This document shows, piece after piece, positions 8,608 through 16,873 of a DNA stretch of 64,000 bases. Both the position numbers and the translations under genes were made by a program. The stretch's first letter is position 1. Each line of letters begins with the position of its first letter. Under the pieces are notes generated by a model, which was given only the letters and a program-made list of their open reading frames with translations, was not told the DNA's origin and ran no database searches. The stretch comes from Mycobacterium gordonae (lineage in GTDB: Bacteria; Actinomycetota; Actinomycetes; Mycobacteriales; Mycobacteriaceae): contig NZ_CP070973.1 in the NCBI RefSeq assembly GCF_017086405.1, forward strand, positions 5,488,739 through 5,552,738, read 5' to 3'.

Positions 8608-9219
8608 TCAGGTACCGGTAGCCGCCAAGTGGTGTTTGACCGGCAAGAGGAAGTGACGGGCGTATTCCTCGGGGCCGTCGGGCTCGTCCAAGCTCAGGAC
8701 AGTGGACGGGATGAGGATCAAGGTGTGGAAGGCCCGTGCCACGTGCTCGGCGAACTGCGCCCGCGCCCGATCCGGAAGGTCACCGGCAGGAGTCATGGTG
8801 TCGACGAAGGAGCGGCCCAGGTCGAGTGCGTAGCTGTGATCAGAGATGACATAGGGCAGAAGCAATTCCGGGTTGAGCCGCAGCACCGGACCGACCGCCC
8901 GATGGTCACGCAGCAACCGGTAGGCGTGGGCGAAGCCGTGCACCAAACGGTCGTCGGGATCCCTGTACCGCTCGACGGTGACTTGGACGTCGGCGAAGAA
9001 CTTGGCGAGTTGGTCGCGCACGAACGCTTCGATCAGTGCGTCGCGGCCGGGGAAGTACTTGTACAACGTGGCGCGGCCGACTCGTGCGCGTTGGGCCACC
9101 TCGTCCATCGACAGCTTGCGCAGGCCCGTGGCCCCCGCCCACGACAGCACCGCGTCGAAGATCCGGGCGCGGGCATCGGCGGTCTTATCGGCGACCTTCT
9201 CCGAGGCGGGCGATGTCAT
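8608..9219 (-). CDS. TetR/AcrR-family transcriptional regulator
   Basis: The 203-residue TetR regulator has a clear N-terminal DNA-binding domain (RIFDAVLSWAGATGLRKLSMDEVAQRARVGRATLYKYFPGRDALIEAFV). ATG 9219 is chosen over upstream in-frame starts because those would run through the 8-bp-arm palindrome at 9241-9263. It is divergent from the diiron oxygenase gene at 9328 with a 108-bp intergenic region, so it probably represses that gene and the downstream monooxygenase genes. Confidence 0.83.
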   Translation of the reverse strand: MTSPASEKVADKTADARARIFDAVLSWAGATGLRKLSMDEVAQRARVGRATLYKYFPGRDALIEAFVRDQLAKFFADVQVTVERYRDPDDRLVHGFAHAYRLLRDHRAVGPVLRLNPELLLPYVISDHSYALDLGRSFVDTMTPAGDLPDRARAQFAEHVARAFHTLILIPSTVLSLDEPDGPEEYARHFLLPVKHHLAATGT

Positions 9220-9240
9220 CAACACAGAATAAAGGTAGAC

Positions 9241-9263
9241 GAATAGACATAAATCGTCTATTC
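9241..9263. promoter_or_regulatory. Probable TetR operator between divergent genes
   Basis: GAATAGAC-N7-GTCTATTC is a perfect inverted repeat with 8-bp arms, 22 bp upstream of the TetR start and 65 bp upstream of the oxygenase start. An extra GTAGAC half-site precedes it (9235-9240). The local AT content is higher than the surroundings. The position suits simultaneous control of both divergent promoters. Confidence 0.65.
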
Positions 9264-9327
9264 TTCCATCCAGGTAGGGTCGCCGCTCCGTCGGCGACGC
9301 CACTCACCTGCCGGTCGAGAAGGGGGA

Positions 9328-10245
9328 ATGGCGATGACGACAGCGGATGTGCGGCACGACCACACCGCAACACGCGATCGGGCGGCGGATCGGCTGATCG
9401 CGGGTTCACTGCGGCGGTCCTACGACTCGGCGGTCGACGTCGACTGGGACGCCCCGCAGGATCCGGATCTGTTCTACGTTCCGCCGGAGGCCATTTCGCT
9501 GTACGGCACTCCCCTGTGGGAGAGCATGTCCCACCGCGAGCGGGTCGAGTTGTCGCGACAGGAGGCCGCCAACACTCTGAGCCGGGCGGTGTGGTTCGAG
9601 AACACGCTCAATCAGGGCCTGCTGCGCGCCATGCTGCACCAAGACCCGACCTCACGACACGTGCACTACGCACTCACCGAACTCGGCGACGAGACCCGGC
9701 ACATGATTATGTTCGGCCGCGGAGTGTCCGCGATCGGCGCACTGCCCTACCGGCTGTCGACGCTGGAGGCGATGGCGGTGCAGCTGTTCCCGTTCTTCTA
9801 TCGCGGGCTGCTCCTGTGGGTCGCGGCGCTGTGCGGCGAGGAACTGATCGACGACATGCAGCGCAATTACCTCCACCACCCGCAACTGCAACCGATCATG
9901 GCGCAGATCATGCGGATTCACGTCACCGAGGAAGCCCGGCACATCCGCTACGCCCGCGAAGGCGTACGCCGCCGCGTGCAGCGCGCGCGCTGGTGGGAAC
10001 GCCAGCTCGTCGCCACCGCTAATGGCGGCGCCGGCTTCATCCTGCGCCGCCTTAGCTACGACAAGAAGGTGTACGCCCGCTGCGGGCTCGACGTCGCCGA
10101 GGCGATGCGGCAGGCCCGCGCCAACGAACAGGTCAACGCCCGGCGCCGAGAGGCATTCGAGGGCCTTTACCGCTTCCTCGACGAGAACGGTCTGCTCAAC
10201 GGCATATCGCGCTTCCTGTGGCGGCGTTTCGGCTTCCTCGGATGA
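9328..10245 (+). CDS. AurF-like diiron oxygenase (p-aminobenzoate N-oxygenase family)
   Basis: The 305-residue helical protein carries the ligand set of AurF/CmlI-type diiron enzymes: Glu91 in WFENTLNQG, Glu122 and His125 in DETRHM, Glu171/172 in GEELIDD, and Glu201/202 with His205 in TEEARHIRYARE. Known members oxidise aryl amines to nitro groups or hydroxylate carrier-bound substrates; the substrate here is unknown. ATG 9328 follows AAGGGGGA. Its stop overlaps the monooxygenase start (ATGA), and a ferredoxin-reductase fusion downstream could supply electrons. This set looks like specialised metabolism or xenobiotic oxidation rather than core metabolism. Confidence 0.8.
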   Translation: MAMTTADVRHDHTATRDRAADRLIAGSLRRSYDSAVDVDWDAPQDPDLFYVPPEAISLYGTPLWESMSHRERVELSRQEAANTLSRAVWFENTLNQGLLRAMLHQDPTSRHVHYALTELGDETRHMIMFGRGVSAIGALPYRLSTLEAMAVQLFPFFYRGLLLWVAALCGEELIDDMQRNYLHHPQLQPIMAQIMRIHVTEEARHIRYAREGVRRRVQRARWWERQLVATANGGAGFILRRLSYDKKVYARCGLDVAEAMRQARANEQVNARRREAFEGLYRFLDENGLLNGISRFLWRRFGFLG

Positions 10246-12065
10246 ACGCCGACACCACATCCCCAGAAGATCTCGACGTGGACGTCGTCGTCATCGGCGC
10301 CGGGTTCGGCGGGTTGTGCGCGGCGATCACCCTGCGTGAAGCGGGCATCGACGATTTCGTCGTTCTGGAGAAGGCCCACGACGTCGGCGGCACCTGGCGG
10401 GAGAACACCTATCCCGGCGCGGCATGCGACGTGATGTCACTGATGTACTCATTCTCCTTTGCGCCCAACCCGAACTGGACGCGCGGATACGCCCGCCAAC
10501 CCGAGATCCTCGATTATCTGCGGCGCGTCGCCGCCCGATACGACCTGCGGCGCTCCATCCGCTTCGGCATCGACGTGGTGTCGCGCGAGTTCGATGACGA
10601 CAGCGACACCTGGACACTGACGGACGCCGACGGGGCGAGAACCGTGTGCCGGGCGGTTATCGACGCGACCGGACCGCTGCACATTCCCAACATCCCAGAA
10701 CTGCCCGGCAGCACCGCCTTCGGCGGCACCGCCTTCCACTCGGCCCGGTGGGACCACGACACCGACTTCACCGGCAAGCGAGTCGCGGTGATCGGCACCG
10801 GCGCCAGCGCGGTGCAGTTCATCCCGCACCTCGCCGAAAGTGCCGCGCACCTCGACGTGTACCAACGAACCCCGGCCTGGGTGCTGCCCAAATTCGATCG
10901 CCCCATCACTCGCGCAGAGCGCGTCGCCTACCGCGCGATCCCCGGACTGCGCAGGCTGATCCGCGCGGGAATCTACGCCAGCCACGAAGCACTCGTCGGC
11001 GCATTCCTGCACCCGCGGTACATGCGCGCGGTTCGCGCCGTGGCGACCGCACATCTGTGCCGACAAGTCGGCGACGCGGACCTGCGGGCCCGGTTGACGC
11101 CGGACTACGAAGTCGGCTGCAAGCGCATGATCATCGATAACCACTACTACCCGGCGTTGCAGCGCCACAACGTAGCGTTGATCACCGATTCCATCGACGC
11201 GATCACGCCCACCGGCATCCGCACTCCCGACGGGGTTGAACGGCCGGTCGACGTCATCGTCTACGGCACCGGCTTCAAGGTCACCGACAAGTGGGGCGAC
11301 CACACCCAGGTCGGCACGTCCGGACGGACGATTCAGCAGGTGTGGCGGGATGGACCGCAGGCTTACCTCGGCGTCGCCACGCACGCGATGCCGAACCACT
11401 TCATGGTGATGGGCCCCAACTCAGGTGTCGGCAACCAGTCGATCGTGTTCATGATCGAAGCGCAAACCCACTACATCGTGTCCCTGTTGCGCGCCATGCG
11501 TGACCGGGGTAGCACCAGGATCGACGTGAAACCCCATGTGCAACAACACTTCAATCGGGAACTGCAACGCCGGTCGCAGGGCACGGTGTGGACCTCGGGC
11601 GGGTGCCGCAGCTGGTACCTCGACGGACAGGGTGTCAACCGCGCACTGTGGCCCGGTTCCACTGTGTCCTACTGGCGCCGCACCCGCACACCGGCACTGA
11701 CCGACTTCGAATTCACCCGCGCCGTAGACCGCGAGCGGGCGGACGAGTATCACGGCCCCGCGCTACTCATCGAACACGAAACCGAACTCGCCGTAAGGGT
11801 CCACCTCGTGGCGGTGTATCAACCCGTCGACAACCAGCTGCACTGGTCGGGACGCATCGATCCCACGGACGCCCTGGACCAGGCATACCGGCACGCTAAC
11901 CAACCCGTCCGCCTACGCATTCCGGGCGGCGAACCCGTCGACGCCTGCCTGATCGACTCCGACCCGTGGGGCGGTGTCCACATCACCGGCTACGGCCGCG
12001 CGCCGTATCCGCGCGAAGCCGACCAGGCGCCCACCATGGCAACCCCGCAGCCACGCCATGCGTGA
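10242..12065 (+). CDS. Baeyer-Villiger-type flavin monooxygenase with C-terminal DUF4873-like domain
   Basis: The 607-residue class B flavoprotein monooxygenase has an FAD motif GAGFGG near residue 20, the BVMO fingerprint FGGTAFHSARWD near residue 165, and a second Rossmann motif GTGASA near 185 for NADPH. After about residue 490 a separate domain follows (ELAVRVHLVAVYQPVDNQLHWSGRI ... VHITGYGRAPYP), which resembles DUF4873 as found on mycobacterial monooxygenases. It inserts oxygen next to a ketone or oxidises a heteroatom using NADPH and O2. It is coupled to the diiron oxygenase gene by ATGA. The same frame stays open for more than 180 nt beyond the stop at 12063-12065. Confidence 0.87.
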   Translation: MNADTTSPEDLDVDVVVIGAGFGGLCAAITLREAGIDDFVVLEKAHDVGGTWRENTYPGAACDVMSLMYSFSFAPNPNWTRGYARQPEILDYLRRVAARYDLRRSIRFGIDVVSREFDDDSDTWTLTDADGARTVCRAVIDATGPLHIPNIPELPGSTAFGGTAFHSARWDHDTDFTGKRVAVIGTGASAVQFIPHLAESAAHLDVYQRTPAWVLPKFDRPITRAERVAYRAIPGLRRLIRAGIYASHEALVGAFLHPRYMRAVRAVATAHLCRQVGDADLRARLTPDYEVGCKRMIIDNHYYPALQRHNVALITDSIDAITPTGIRTPDGVERPVDVIVYGTGFKVTDKWGDHTQVGTSGRTIQQVWRDGPQAYLGVATHAMPNHFMVMGPNSGVGNQSIVFMIEAQTHYIVSLLRAMRDRGSTRIDVKPHVQQHFNRELQRRSQGTVWTSGGCRSWYLDGQGVNRALWPGSTVSYWRRTRTPALTDFEFTRAVDRERADEYHGPALLIEHETELAVRVHLVAVYQPVDNQLHWSGRIDPTDALDQAYRHANQPVRLRIPGGEPVDACLIDSDPWGGVHITGYGRAPYPREADQAPTMATPQPRHA

Positions 12066-12252
12066 CGCACTCTCGGCGACGGTTCGACGCTGCGCCGGGT
12101 CGCGGTCCACGGCCGCCTCTCCGGGACGAGCGAAGCCGAACTCGAACGGATCACCGCCGCACCCAAGGACGCGAATTACTGCGCCTCGATATTCGTAGTA
12201 CGCGGCTTGTCCGAGTTCTCAACCCAAACCCTCTGCCGCGCAAGGATTCCTC

Positions 12253-13782
12253 ATGGCCTACGTCATCACCCAGAACTGCTGCAACGACGCCTCCTGCGTC
12301 GCCGTCTGCCCCGTGAGCTGCATCCACCCGTCACCTGACGAGCCCGCCTTCGAGTCTGCGGAGATGCTCCACATCGACCCCAACACCTGTATCGACTGCG
12401 GAGCCTGCGCCGACGCCTGCCCCGTCGACGCCATCCGACCCGCCACCGCGCTCTCCTCGGCGGAACGGCCGTTCATCGAGTTGAACGCCGACTATTACCG
12501 AGATCACCGCACGCCGAACGTATTTCGCCGCGTCCCCGCACCGCAGCCGCTGATCACCAGCGACGCACCGCTGGATGTCGCCATCGTCGGAACCGGGCCC
12601 GCCGGTCTCTACAGTGCCAAAGCCCTACTTCGCCATCCCGGCGTCCACGTCCACATGTATGACCGGTTACCGACCACCGGCGGCCTCATCAACTACGGCG
12701 TCGCACCCGACCATCCCGCCACTAAAGCCGTCGTCGGGCAGTTCCAGTTCATCGGTGACAAGAAGCGACGACTCCACACCCACCTGGGCGTCGACGTCGG
12801 GACCGATCTGCACCATGCCGATCTGCAGACGAACCACGACGCGGTCATCTACGCCCACGGAGCCTTCAATCCACGCCGCCTCGACATTCCGGGCAGCGAA
12901 CTGCCGGAATCCGTAGCGGCCACAGCGTTCGTCGGCTGGTACAACGGACACCCCGACTACGAGCACCTCAACCCGCAACTGACGGGGCGACGCGCGGTGG
13001 TCATCGGCAACGGCAACGTCGCCCTCGACGTTGCCCGCATCCTCCTCACCGACCCCGATGTCCTGGCCCGCACCACCATTTCCCCCCGCGCTGTTAAGTC
13101 GTTGCGCGCCAGCACCATCGACGAAGTGATGCTCATCGGTCGCCGCGGCGCCGAGCACGCCTCGTTCACACTTCCGGAGATACTGGCCCTAGCGCACCGC
13201 ACCGACATCGACATCATCGTCGATCCCTGCGACATCGCTGCCGCCGAATCGACGGCGCACGGGCCCGACACCAACCGGAAGCTGAAACTGCTTTCCAGGA
13301 TCGCGGCGAACCCGTCAACATCAGGTGCCAAACGCCTCGTGCTGCGCTTCCACGCCACCCCGGTCAGCATCCAAGGCACACGACGCATCATCGGCGTTAC
13401 CCTGTCGAACGGAGAATGCGTCGATGCCGACATCGTCATCCACGCCATCGGCTCTCGTGGCCAACAGATCCCCGGTGTTCCGTTCGACCTCGCCTCTGGC
13501 ACCATCCCACACGCCGACGGCCGAGTCCTCAGCTCACCCAGCGGCGCACCCGTGACCGGCGTCTACACGACCGGGTGGATCAAACGCGGTCCGTCGGGTG
13601 TGATCGGGACAAATCGCACCTGCGCCGAACAAACCGTCGCTGCCCTGCTCCACGACCACGCGGCGGGCCTACTAGGGCCGCTTCCGAAGAATGGCGCTTC
13701 GGTCAGCGCAGGTGACCGAAGCGTCCAATCCGATAAGGGCGATGTTCCTGCCGCCGCAAAGCGGCAAGCCACAACTCTTTAG
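12253..13782 (+). CDS. fprB: Ferredoxin/NADPH-adrenodoxin reductase fusion (FprB-like)
   Basis: The 509-residue protein has an N-terminal ferredoxin domain (residues 1-75) with clusters CCNDASCVAVCP and CIDCGACADACPVDA. The adrenodoxin-reductase-like domain follows: FAD site GTGPAGLYSA near 115, NADPH site GNGNVALDVA near 255, and C-terminal TGWIKRGPSGVIGTNRTCA. It matches the architecture of M. tuberculosis FprB (Rv0886) but is a separate, shorter copy. It can move electrons from NADPH to iron-sulphur or P450/diiron partners. It lies 187 bp after the monooxygenase in the same direction, so it is a plausible redox partner of the diiron oxygenase at 9328. Confidence 0.85.
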   Translation: MAYVITQNCCNDASCVAVCPVSCIHPSPDEPAFESAEMLHIDPNTCIDCGACADACPVDAIRPATALSSAERPFIELNADYYRDHRTPNVFRRVPAPQPLITSDAPLDVAIVGTGPAGLYSAKALLRHPGVHVHMYDRLPTTGGLINYGVAPDHPATKAVVGQFQFIGDKKRRLHTHLGVDVGTDLHHADLQTNHDAVIYAHGAFNPRRLDIPGSELPESVAATAFVGWYNGHPDYEHLNPQLTGRRAVVIGNGNVALDVARILLTDPDVLARTTISPRAVKSLRASTIDEVMLIGRRGAEHASFTLPEILALAHRTDIDIIVDPCDIAAAESTAHGPDTNRKLKLLSRIAANPSTSGAKRLVLRFHATPVSIQGTRRIIGVTLSNGECVDADIVIHAIGSRGQQIPGVPFDLASGTIPHADGRVLSSPSGAPVTGVYTTGWIKRGPSGVIGTNRTCAEQTVAALLHDHAAGLLGPLPKNGASVSAGDRSVQSDKGDVPAAAKRQATTL

Positions 13783-13864
13783 ACGTTTGCCGAACCGGCT
13801 GGCGTCGACCGGCCTGCGCGGGGACCTCTCCTAAGCGCTCCAATCATCGGGCGCTGGTGCACTG

Positions 13865-13904
13865 CGTTGTCACGTTGTCACGTTGTCACGTTGTCACGTT
13901 GTCA
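13865..13904. repeat. Octamer tandem repeat, five copies of CGTTGTCA
   Basis: Five perfect copies of CGTTGTCA plus a partial sixth (CGTTGG) lie between the fprB-like gene and tagA, near the right boundary of block A. No gene covers it. Such perfect short arrays expand by slippage and may be strain-variable. Confidence 0.85.
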
Positions 13905-13996
13905 CGTTGGCGCCCGCGGCCAGCGACGGATCGACGACGAGGCAAGATTCTGAACCATATTCACGCATATGTGCAGCAGAAGCGATTCCGCTCGTT

Positions 13997-14590
13997 CTAC
14001 GGAGTCTGCTTGGAACCACTCGTCTGGACCCAGCAAGCGCTGATGTGGTCGTCGACCATGCCGGTGGCCTGCATCAGTGCGTAGGCAGTGGTCGGTCCGA
14101 CGAAGCGGAAACCGCGGCGCTTCAGCTCGCGGGCCATGGCCTTGGATTCCGGACTGGTGGAGGGGATATCGGACAGATCAGCAAACCGGGGGCGGGGCGG
14201 TGGCGCGAACGACCACAGCAGGTCAGACAGGTCTTGCGGGGAACCCAGATCGAGAACCGCACGCGCGTTGGCAACCGTCGATTCGATCTTGGCCCGGTTG
14301 CGCACGATGCCGTCGTCGGCCAGCAGTCGCTGAACGTCGTCCTCGGTGAAGCGGGCGACCTGCTCGACGTCGAAACCGTGGAACGCGCGGCGGAAATTAT
14401 CCCGCTTGCGCAAAATGATCAGCCACGACAGCCCGCTCTGGAACGCCTCCAGGCTCATCCGCTCGAACAACGCGGTGCCGTCTTTGAGCGGGTTACCCCA
14501 CTCCTGATCGTGATAGTTGCGGTAGAGGTCGGCGTCGGGCCCGGGTCGAACGACGGCCCAGCCGCAGCGAACCAGACCGTCGTCACTCAT
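13997..14590 (-). CDS. tagA: DNA-3-methyladenine glycosylase I
   Basis: The 197-residue protein matches Tag-family glycosylases, which excise 3-methyladenine in base-excision repair. Visible features are the N-terminal RCGWAV with Cys9, YRNYHDQEWGNP, the core LEAFQSGLSWLIILRKRDNFRRAFHGFD, and the C-terminal MVDDHISACW. The C9/H27 and terminal H/C positions fit the zinc site of E. coli Tag. ATG 14590 overlaps the stop of the upstream DivIVA-domain gene (ATGA). In M. tuberculosis its neighbour is Rv1211; here accessory block A sits between them. Confidence 0.93.
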   Translation of the reverse strand: MSDDGLVRCGWAVVRPGPDADLYRNYHDQEWGNPLKDGTALFERMSLEAFQSGLSWLIILRKRDNFRRAFHGFDVEQVARFTEDDVQRLLADDGIVRNRAKIESTVANARAVLDLGSPQDLSDLLWSFAPPPRPRFADLSDIPSTSPESKAMARELKRRGFRFVGPTTAYALMQATGMVDDHISACWVQTSGSKQTP

Positions 14591-14952
14591 GTGGGCCCGG
14601 AGCGGTCTGCCGCGACGGCATCGACATCTGATGACTCGATGTCATCACCAGGTTGTGCCTCCGTGCCCGAGGCTTGCAGCGCCGCTATCTGGCCCCGCAG
14701 CGTGTCCAGCTCGCGGCCCAGGCGGTCCAACACCCAGTCGACTTCGCTCGTCTTGTATCCACGCAGTACCTGGGTGAATTTCACGGCCTCGACGTCTGCG
14801 GCCGTGACGCCGTAGGCCGGCAGTACCGTCGCCGTCGTCGCGCGCGGCAGCGGCGGCAACTGCTCACCGCGACCGAACAACAGGCTGGCCACGCCGAACA
14901 AAACGACTGCCACCAGGGTCAGAACCACCAGGTAAAGCAACACCAACGCCAC
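14587..14952 (-). CDS. Membrane-anchored DivIVA-domain protein (Rv1209-like)
   Basis: The 121-residue protein has one N-terminal transmembrane segment (residues 3-27), a proline-rich linker, then a DivIVA-like segment YGVTAADVEAVKF and GYKTSEVDWVLDRLGRELDTLRGQI that should form a coiled coil. Proteins of this kind localise to poles or septa in actinobacteria. The role of this one is not established. It is translationally coupled to tagA and follows gpgS on the same strand, as in M. tuberculosis. Confidence 0.82.
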   Translation of the reverse strand: MALVLLYLVVLTLVAVVLFGVASLLFGRGEQLPPLPRATTATVLPAYGVTAADVEAVKFTQVLRGYKTSEVDWVLDRLGRELDTLRGQIAALQASGTEAQPGDDIESSDVDAVAADRSGPT

Positions 14953-14990
14953 GAGAGTCGATCTTGCCCTACCGCACCGACATGCCGCGA

Positions 14991-15938
14991 TCAGTGAGGC
15001 CTGAGCACGCTCATCGGTGGGCGATCCGACAGCGACACCGGCACGATGTGCTGGGCGTACCCGTCACCGACGGGGAAGAACTGGGTCAACCCGACTCCGG
15101 AATCGGGAATGCCGCAGCGGGAAAGGAGCGTCGCGATCACCTGACGACTCATGGCGCCAAGCTCTTCCAACGGCCTATTGCGGTGGGCCCGCACACCCAG
15201 GTTGACCTGGGCGATCGCGTCCAGGCCCAGCCGGTCGAAGGTGTCGATCAGCAGGCCGATTTCCACGCCGTAGCCCGGCGCGAAGGGCAACGACGTCAGC
15301 AACTCCCGAGTGGCCGCGTATTCCCCGCCCAGCGGCTGCAACACCCAGCCCAACTCGGGACGTAGCGCTGCCAGCAGCGGTCGCGCCACCAGTTCTGTGA
15401 CCCGGCCACCACCGGTGGATCCGGCGTCGCCGCTGGCGTCGCCGACGCCGAGCGGACGCCGGTAGAAGCCTTTGACCAGGTGAATGCCGTCCCCGGTGAG
15501 TAGCGGACCGACCAGATTGGGCACGAACATCGGATCCGGGTCGATCAGGTCGGAGTCAATGAACACCACGATGTCCCCGGTGGTGGCAGCAAGTGAACGC
15601 CATAGCGCCTCGCCTTTGCCGGGCCGCGCCGGTAGCTCCGGCACTGCCTGCTCGCGGCTCACTACTCGGGCGCCGGCGGCGATGGCCCGGATTTCGGTGT
15701 CGTCGGTGGACCCCGAATCCAGCACGATCAGTTCGTCGACCAATCCGTCGACCAACGGCGAGATGCTGTCGATCACCGATTCGACAGTGTCTTCCTCATT
15801 GAGCGCCGGTAGCACGACCGAGATCGTCCGGCCCGCTTTGGCCGCGACGAGTTCGCTCACGGTCCAGCGCGGACGGTTCCAACTACGGTCGGCCAGGTCA
15901 CCGACGAGGTCGGCCGCGACCAGATCGGATGCGGTCAT
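14991..15938 (-). CDS. gpgS: Glucosyl-3-phosphoglycerate synthase
   Basis: The 315-residue GT-A glycosyltransferase matches GpgS (Rv1208). It makes glucosyl-3-phosphoglycerate from 3-phosphoglycerate and UDP-glucose, the first step of methylglucose lipopolysaccharide synthesis. Key features are SVVLPALNEEDTVESVI near residue 38, the metal-binding DSD in FIDSDLIDPDP, the RVTELVARPLL segment, and GYGVEIGLLIDTFDRLGLDAIAQVNLGVRAHRN. The ATG overlaps the folP2 stop (ATGA), so folP2-gpgS are coupled. Confidence 0.93.
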   Translation of the reverse strand: MTASDLVAADLVGDLADRSWNRPRWTVSELVAAKAGRTISVVLPALNEEDTVESVIDSISPLVDGLVDELIVLDSGSTDDTEIRAIAAGARVVSREQAVPELPARPGKGEALWRSLAATTGDIVVFIDSDLIDPDPMFVPNLVGPLLTGDGIHLVKGFYRRPLGVGDASGDAGSTGGGRVTELVARPLLAALRPELGWVLQPLGGEYAATRELLTSLPFAPGYGVEIGLLIDTFDRLGLDAIAQVNLGVRAHRNRPLEELGAMSRQVIATLLSRCGIPDSGVGLTQFFPVGDGYAQHIVPVSLSDRPPMSVLRPH

Positions 15939-16810
15939 CCCAGCCCCCTTACGGTGCGCGTCGGCGGCCGGATCCCCTGAATCGAGGCCACCATCTCCAG
16001 CACCCTCCTGGTCGCCGCGACCTGGTGGACGCGGAACATGCGGGCTCCGGCGGCCGCGGCCAGCGCGGTTGCGGCCAGCGTTCCCTCGAGCCGTTCGGTC
16101 ACGTCCACGCCTAGAGTCTCCCCGACGAAGTCCTTATTACTCAAAGCCATGAGCACCGGCCACCCGGTCTTAACAAGATCGGCCACGTGTCGCAACAGCA
16201 CCAGCCCGTGGAAAGTGTTCTTGCCGAAATCGTGGGCCGGATCGATGAGTACCCGGTCGCGGGCTACCCCGGCCGCGACTGCCCGCTCGGCGGCGGCTGT
16301 GACCTGGGCAATCACGTCGTCCACCACGCCGCGGGTAGACGTACCGTAACTCACCCGGAAGGGCCGGGTGCGTGGTAACGCTCCCCCGGTGTGCGCACAC
16401 ACCAAGCCGGCGTCGAACTCGGCGGCCACCTCTTGCAACTGCCGGTCCACGCCGCCCCAGGTGTCGTTGATGATGTCCGCCCCGGCCGCGCACGCCAGCC
16501 TGGCCACCTCCGAGCGCCAGGTGTCGACGCTAATCAGTTGGTCGGGGTAGGCGCCGCGCAACCACTCGACAAAAGGCACCAGCCGGGCAATCTCGGTCTC
16601 GGTGTCGACGTTCTCCCCGGGGCCCGCCTTGACCCCGCCGATGTCGATGACGTCGGCGCCCTCGGCCACAGCGCGGTGCACGGCCTCGCGGGCAGCGTCG
16701 TCGGCAAAGGTCGCGCCCTTGTCGTAGAACGAGTCCGGGGTGCGATTGATGATCGCCATGATCAGCGCGCGGTCACCGGCGACGGGGCGGCCGCACAGGG
16801 TTGCCTGCAC
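15935..16810 (-). CDS. folP2: Dihydropteroate synthase homolog FolP2
   Basis: The 291-residue TIM-barrel protein of the pterin-binding family has IINRTPDSFYDKGATF near residue 20, DVIDIGGVKAGPGE near 56, and SVDTWRSEVA near 100. In place and sequence it matches Rv1207. FolP2 of mycobacteria lacks detectable dihydropteroate synthase activity in published work on the family, so its substrate remains open. It leads the block folP2-gpgS-DivIVA-tagA. Confidence 0.88.
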   Translation of the reverse strand: MQATLCGRPVAGDRALIMAIINRTPDSFYDKGATFADDAAREAVHRAVAEGADVIDIGGVKAGPGENVDTETEIARLVPFVEWLRGAYPDQLISVDTWRSEVARLACAAGADIINDTWGGVDRQLQEVAAEFDAGLVCAHTGGALPRTRPFRVSYGTSTRGVVDDVIAQVTAAAERAVAAGVARDRVLIDPAHDFGKNTFHGLVLLRHVADLVKTGWPVLMALSNKDFVGETLGVDVTERLEGTLAATALAAAAGARMFRVHQVAATRRVLEMVASIQGIRPPTRTVRGLG

Positions 16811-16873
16811 GCTTCCATAGTGCCTGCTGCCTTCGTAACTGCCGCCGGCTGCCAGTACCGATCGCGAAGCTGC

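Noticed and set aside
12063..12065. TGA in the monooxygenase considered as a selenocysteine or readthrough codon
   Set aside because: No SECIS-like structure was recognised, mycobacterial selenoproteins of this type are not known to me, and the preceding domain looks complete.
13783..13996. Searched for a tRNA or attachment site at the right border of block A
   Set aside because: No cloverleaf or tRNA 3' end was found, and no integrase gene is nearby; only the octamer repeat is present.
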